In this document: in pieces, positions 5,900-8,953 of the stretch
Numbering within the stretch: the first letter of the stretch is position 1
Layout: each line of letters starts with the position of its first letter
DNA from: Nitrospirota bacterium
GTDB taxonomy: Bacteria > Nitrospirota > Thermodesulfovibrionia > Thermodesulfovibrionales > Magnetobacteriaceae
Assembly (NCBI GenBank): GCA_015233485.1
Contig: JADFXO010000151.1
Coordinates: forward strand, 1 to 8,953
DNA length: 8,953 nt
Reading direction: 5' to 3'
Position numbers and translations under genes: made by a program
The notes under the pieces: generated by a model
Seen by the model: the letters and a program-made list of their open reading frames with translations, nothing else
Told to the model about the DNA's origin: nothing
The model's database searches: none

Positions 5900-7219
5900 T
5901 TATCCTTCGTACTTTCCTATGGCCAGGCAGGCGTTTTGGCCGCCGAAGCCGAATGAGTTTGAAAGCACCCTCTTGTGAGGGCAATCAATGGCCTCATTTG
6001 GGACGTAGTTAAGGTTGCACTTTGGGTCGGGGTTTTCGTAGTTAATCGTAGGCAGGATGATGGATTTATTAATTCCTATCGTGCTGAGGACGCATTCGAT
6101 TGCGCCGGACGCGGCTATAGTGTGTCCTATCATGGATTTATTCGAGCTTACGGGGATTGAGGCCGCGTGCTGCCCAAAAACCTGTTTTATGGCCTCTGTT
6201 TCTGTCTGGTCGTTCATAATAGTTGATGTGCCGTGGGCGTTTATATAATCTATGTCGTCGGCGCTCAAAGAAGCGTCTTTAAGGGCTGCGCGCATTGCGA
6301 GGATTGCGCCCTCGCCTTTGGGGTGGGTGTCCGTTATGCGATAGGCGTCGGCGCTTGAGCCGTAGCCTAGTAATTCGGCGAAAATTGGGGCGCCGCGTCT
6401 TTTGGCGTGTTCAAGACCTTCGAGGATTACCACACCTGCCCCTTCTGACATCACAAAACCGTTTCGTTTTCTGTCAAACGGTCTTGATGCCTTCCCAGGC
6501 GCGGTATATTTCTCTGACATCGCCTTTATCAGGACGAAGCCTACGAATCCCACAAAGTTCAGAGCCGATTCACAGCCTCCGGCTATCATTATGTCGGCAG
6601 CGCCGTCGCGTATTATGAGGGCGGCCTCGCCGATGGCCTGCGCACCGGCTGAACAGGCGCTCGCTATGGATATATTCGGCCCTTTGCAGTCAAATATACC
6701 GCCCATAAGGGCAGTCGCCACGTCGGATTTCCTTCGAAAGAAACTAAAATACGGGTAGCCGCCCGCATTGCTGAGGGCATTCATATCCCATGGGGAAGGC
6801 TTGTTGCCGCCTCTATAAAACTTGTGGACAAACATCATATCGCTTACTGAGGGGTTTTCCCCGTGGTAACCCAGCGCAACCCCCATTCTCTGGGGGGGGA
6901 CTTCGATATTGCCGTGCAGGCCGGCCTGTCTTGCCGCCTCGACGGTTGCCTCTATCATAAATTTAATAGGGCGCGTGGTATATTTTTCAAGGCGTCTGAG
7001 GTCGATTTTACTGTTTGACGGCAGGGTCTTCTCAAGTATATCTAAAGAGGGTTCTCTCTTTATCTCCCCTCCGATACGGCAGGGCATCCCCGTTGTGTCA
7101 AACGACTCGATCATGCTGATGCCAGAGATACCCTCGCTGGCCTTATTAAAACTCTCATGGGCGTTTTGTCCCAAAGGGGACACCATGCCGTAGCCCGTTA
7201 TTACAACCCTCTCGGCCAT
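5900..7219 (-). CDS. fabF: Beta-ketoacyl-ACP synthase, FabF (KAS II)-like
   Basis: A 439-residue condensing enzyme of the thiolase fold. It would decarboxylate malonyl-ACP and join it to an enzyme-bound acyl chain. The start is MAERVVITGYGMVSPLG, the family's usual N-terminus. The complete Cys-His-His triad is visible: Cys189 (SIASACSAG), His329 (NAHGTST) and His366 (NKSMIGHTIAASG). The glycine-rich C-terminal motif is SNSFGFGGQNACL (420-432). Between RMGVALG (111) and the nucleophile the chain is about 14 residues longer than E. coli FabF as I recall it, with an aromatic- and basic-rich stretch (FYRGGNKPSPW, YPYFSFFRRK). This suggests an altered dimer or substrate surface. It starts four bases after the ACP stop codon with only a weak ribosome site, so translation is probably coupled. 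It is the last gene of the reductase-ACP-KAS operon, and this context points to a dedicated acyl-chain pathway rather than the main fab cluster. Confidence 0.9.
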   Translation of the reverse strand: MAERVVITGYGMVSPLGQNAHESFNKASEGISGISMIESFDTTGMPCRIGGEIKREPSLDILEKTLPSNSKIDLRRLEKYTTRPIKFMIEATVEAARQAGLHGNIEVPPQRMGVALGYHGENPSVSDMMFVHKFYRGGNKPSPWDMNALSNAGGYPYFSFFRRKSDVATALMGGIFDCKGPNISIASACSAGAQAIGEAALIIRDGAADIMIAGGCESALNFVGFVGFVLIKAMSEKYTAPGKASRPFDRKRNGFVMSEGAGVVILEGLEHAKRRGAPIFAELLGYGSSADAYRITDTHPKGEGAILAMRAALKDASLSADDIDYINAHGTSTIMNDQTETEAIKQVFGQHAASIPVSSNKSMIGHTIAASGAIECVLSTIGINKSIILPTINYENPDPKCNLNYVPNEAIDCPHKRVLSNSFGFGGQNACLAIGKYEG

Positions 7220-7223
7220 CTGA

Positions 7224-7802
7224 TTATATTATCTTGTGCTCATCTTGTGTCTTTTGGAGCCATTCTTTTATCAAATCGTCGCCGTTTTTATAAGCCGCGT
7301 CTGCCCCGCACGCCCCGCACACTATGCGCGTCTCGTTTTCGGTTTTCCATGCCGATTTGCCGCACTCAGTGCAATTTTCAGGCAGTGTGTCCAGTATATC
7401 CGTGATGCTTCCAGCCATTGAGCGAATTGTTATCATGACGGGAAGGGCGTCCATGTCCATGCCGGGCTTAAGGGCCTCTAAGGCGGAGCCTTCCACAGCC
7501 GCGTCAAGGCGAATCCGCATCAGTTTGACGGCCTTCTCCGTCAGCCGCCCGTCCGGGTCAAGGGCGGTACCTTCGCCAAACATCTCTTCTATATGTTCAA
7601 TGATGAAGTGGCGGGCCATTTTTATCGCAAACGTCTGTTCAACCCTGTAGTTTATATCAAGGAAATCAAGGGACTCTGCGCCGAGATCTTTTACGAGCGA
7701 GCTGTCGGCCTTTATTGTTGCCGCGTCTATTGCCAGTGTCTCTGCCGCTGCCTTTTTTAATTCCTCAATCACTTTGTCGTCGCTGATCAGCGCTTGTCTC
7801 AT
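7224..7802 (-). CDS. Acyl carrier protein fused to a C-terminal zinc ribbon
   Basis: A 192-residue protein, more than twice the length of a normal ACP. Residues 1 to about 80 form an ACP domain: the motif DLGAESLDFLD contains the predicted 4'-phosphopantetheine Ser44, preceded by the typical D-S-S-L-V-K-D-L run and followed by a long helix. The middle (about 81-140) is helical with no recognised domain. The C-terminus has a rubredoxin-like four-cysteine knuckle pair, Cys144/Cys147 (CTECG) and Cys162/Cys165 (CGACG), with aromatic and acidic residues after it, predicted to bind zinc. The ribosome site AGGAG lies nine bases before the ATG. It sits 33 bases after the reductase gene and four bases before the KAS gene, so it is the likely carrier for both. 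The ACP assignment is firm; the role of the ribbon (docking or oligomerisation) is a guess. Confidence 0.88.
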   Translation of the reverse strand: MRQALISDDKVIEELKKAAAETLAIDAATIKADSSLVKDLGAESLDFLDINYRVEQTFAIKMARHFIIEHIEEMFGEGTALDPDGRLTEKAVKLMRIRLDAAVEGSALEALKPGMDMDALPVMITIRSMAGSITDILDTLPENCTECGKSAWKTENETRIVCGACGADAAYKNGDDLIKEWLQKTQDEHKII

Positions 7803-7835
7803 TTGCCTTTTCTCCTTATGTATTTATTGTTAAAT

Positions 7836-8657
7836 TCAAGCATTTCGATGCAGGGAATTACTAAGTCCCCGGTCAACCACTATAGTCTGCCCCCTGATAC
7901 CGCGGCTTGACGGGCAGCAAAGAAACAACACCACGTCCGCTATCTCCTCTGGCGTGACGAAAAGCTCATCAGGGATTCTTTCAATCCCGTCGATGAACTG
8001 GCGAAGAACCTTAAATGAGTCCGTCTTAACAAGCCCGCCTGATACCGCGTTGACGGTGATTCTGCGTTTAAAGAGTGTCTCTGATAAATCCCTCACGACT
8101 GCCTCCATAGCGGCCTTCATGCTTCCAAGCGGGTAGGCCGGGTTATAAAAGCGGCTGCCGAGGCTTGATATGAATATGATGTGTTTATCGTGCCCCTTTG
8201 TATGTTCCCCTGTACATTGCATGAATGGCAGGGCCTCCTGGACACAAAAGATATTGCCGATGTAGTTTGTATCGACCAATGCGCGGAGTTCCCGCTCAAG
8301 CAGCCTTTCGATGGGTTTAAAGGGTGCCCTTGCCGCGTTTAAGACGAGCACATCGAGGCCGTCAAGGCTGGCCGCCGCCTCTGAAAACAGTTTCTTAACT
8401 GACTCTTTCTGTGAGATGTCTCCGGGGACAAGCGCGGCCTTTCTGCCCATAGCCTCGATTTCAGCGGCGAGCTTTTTGGCGTGTTCCTCGGAGCGTCCGC
8501 CCAGTTTGCTAAAGTTAATGGCCACATCTGCGCCGCTTCTGGCAAATGCGGCGGCTATGGCAGCCCCGATGCCGCGCGAACTTCCGGTAACCAGAACCTT
8601 ACGCGGGGAGTTGACAGCCCCGTCCATTATATCTGTTGTCTTAGTATCCATAGTCAT
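7836..8657 (-). CDS. fabL: SDR-family enoyl-ACP reductase, FabL-like
   Basis: A 273-residue short-chain dehydrogenase/reductase and first gene of the operon. The Rossmann motif TGSSRGIG is at 24-31 and the NAA segment at 107-109; the conserved SSLGS is at 164-168. FabL-like blocks are MKAAMEAVVRDL, NAVSGGLVKTDSFK (203-216) and IRGQTIVVDRG (254-264). These closely track Bacillus FabL (ISSLGS, NAVSGG...TD, IRGQTIIVDGG) as I remember it. The canonical FabG Tyr-x3-Lys pair is absent, which favours enoyl reductase over ketoreductase. The candidate catalytic pair is Tyr175 and Lys181, spaced Tyr-x5-Lys rather than the Tyr-x6-Lys of FabL/FabI. ATG 8657 has GGGG only four bases upstream; ATG 8651 is also plausible and would remove two residues. 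It would reduce the trans-2-enoyl group on the neighbouring ACP using NAD(P)H. A ketoreductase or other SDR role is not excluded. Confidence 0.82.
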   Translation of the reverse strand: MTMDTKTTDIMDGAVNSPRKVLVTGSSRGIGAAIAAAFARSGADVAINFSKLGGRSEEHAKKLAAEIEAMGRKAALVPGDISQKESVKKLFSEAAASLDGLDVLVLNAARAPFKPIERLLERELRALVDTNYIGNIFCVQEALPFMQCTGEHTKGHDKHIIFISSLGSRFYNPAYPLGSMKAAMEAVVRDLSETLFKRRITVNAVSGGLVKTDSFKVLRQFIDGIERIPDELFVTPEEIADVVLFLCCPSSRGIRGQTIVVDRGLSNSLHRNA

Positions 8658-8671
8658 TTAACCCCAACGCT

Positions 8672-8700
8672 GATTCTAACAAAACCCAGCCGTTAGAATC
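8672..8700 (-). promoter_or_regulatory. Perfect 9-bp inverted repeat just upstream of the reductase gene
   Basis: GATTCTAAC and GTTAGAATC form a perfect 9-bp inverted repeat with an 11-base spacer, starting 14 bases before the first ATG. It could be an operator for an acyl-responsive regulator or an RNA hairpin in the leader. It lacks a T-tract and does not look like a terminator. It does not match an operator I recognise. Confidence 0.55.
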
Positions 8701-8766
8701 AAGCTGATATTTAAACCCAAGCTCCGATATAGGAATTTGCACCTATCGATAAAAAGGGTTTTTGAG

Positions 8767-8822
8767 AGCATTTTTGTCATTTATAATGCTGTCAATCCTT
8801 TGTTATGAATCATAAATAACAA
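8767..8822 (-). promoter_or_regulatory. Candidate promoter and upstream dyad of the reductase-ACP-KAS operon
   Basis: A perfect TTGACA -35 (8795-8790, minus strand) is followed after 17 bases by a poor -10, AATGCT. Immediately upstream is a dyad, TTGTTAT and ATAACAA with a 9-base spacer (8800-8822), in the position typical of an activator site. The weak -10 would fit an activator-dependent promoter, but the promoter call itself is tentative. Confidence 0.35.
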
Positions 8823-8839
8823 AATACTTATCCCTAACT

Positions 8840-8868
8840 GGGAGTGTCAAGTTATTTGTGTAAACCCC
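8840..8868 (+). mobile_element. Possible terminal inverted repeat of an IS256-type element
   Basis: The segment begins GGGAGTGTCAAG and continues to TTTGTGTAAACCCC. From memory, GTGTCAA followed a few bases later by TTTGTGTAAAC is a common pattern at the ends of IS256/mutator-type insertion sequences. The element would extend to the right beyond the window; no transposase coding is seen in the remaining 85 bases, which are A/T-rich. A solo end or a coincidence remain possible. Confidence 0.4.
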
Positions 8869-8953
8869 ATTTTTGATAGGTGGTATTTTTGTCTTATTTT
8901 TTTAACAGTTCTCATTTTATCGTAGCGAGAATAACTTGTTGGAAAACGGAGAA

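Noticed and set aside
6295..6758. Plus-strand open frames of 107 and 118 codons
   Set aside because: They are antisense to the KAS gene, which has a complete catalytic triad and family-wide similarity.

Overview
The window looks like chromosomal DNA of a Gram-negative bacterium. It has an outer-membrane beta-barrel protein with a signal peptide, a PII protein with two Amt transporters, and a dissociated type II fatty-acid-type gene set. Base composition is moderate. My impression is a Nitrospirota- or Desulfobacterota-like lineage, but this is from gene style only and no marker gene is present to prove it.

Left half (about 120-5290, + strand): a nitrogen (ammonium) module. A first Amt transporter (461-2134) has its own promoter region and ends in a strong hairpin. 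It is followed by an operon of PII (2390-2728), a second Amt (2755-4080) and an outer-membrane beta-barrel protein (4117-5067). The regions upstream of amt1 and of the PII gene are paralogous: 87 bp align without a gap at 65 identities. They share a TACAT-TT-ATGTA inverted repeat and a sigma-54-like TGGCAT-N5-(C/T)TGAT element 58 bp further on, so the two transcription units are probably co-regulated by nitrogen status. A ~90-bp repeat occurs in inverted orientation on both sides of the module (124-213 and 5088-5178). The right copy carries a perfect terminator hairpin.

Middle (5225-5830): a terminator region between convergent genes, then a minus-strand gene for an unrecognised 137-residue protein that is entirely two 69-residue repeats. 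It has a good sigma-70 promoter with a dyad over the -10 region.

Right half (5900-8657, - strand): a compact three-gene operon transcribed right to left. It encodes a FabL-like enoyl-ACP reductase of the SDR family, an acyl carrier protein fused to a C-terminal four-cysteine zinc ribbon, and a FabF-like beta-ketoacyl-ACP synthase with a full Cys-His-His triad and an insertion before the active-site Cys. Together they give an acyl carrier, a condensing enzyme and an enoyl reductase, so a dedicated acyl-chain pathway (special lipid or polyketide-like product) is a reasonable inference. The ketoreductase and dehydratase would have to come from elsewhere. Upstream of this operon are two clean inverted repeats and, at 8840-8868, a sequence resembling the terminal inverted repeat of an IS256-type insertion sequence whose body would lie beyond the right edge.

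Regions of more than 300 bases without a confident gene: 1-460 (repeat copy, amt1 promoter and leader, and at most a doubtful gene tail at 3-104) and 8658-8953 (operon promoter region and possible IS end). No tRNA, rRNA or CRISPR array was seen.
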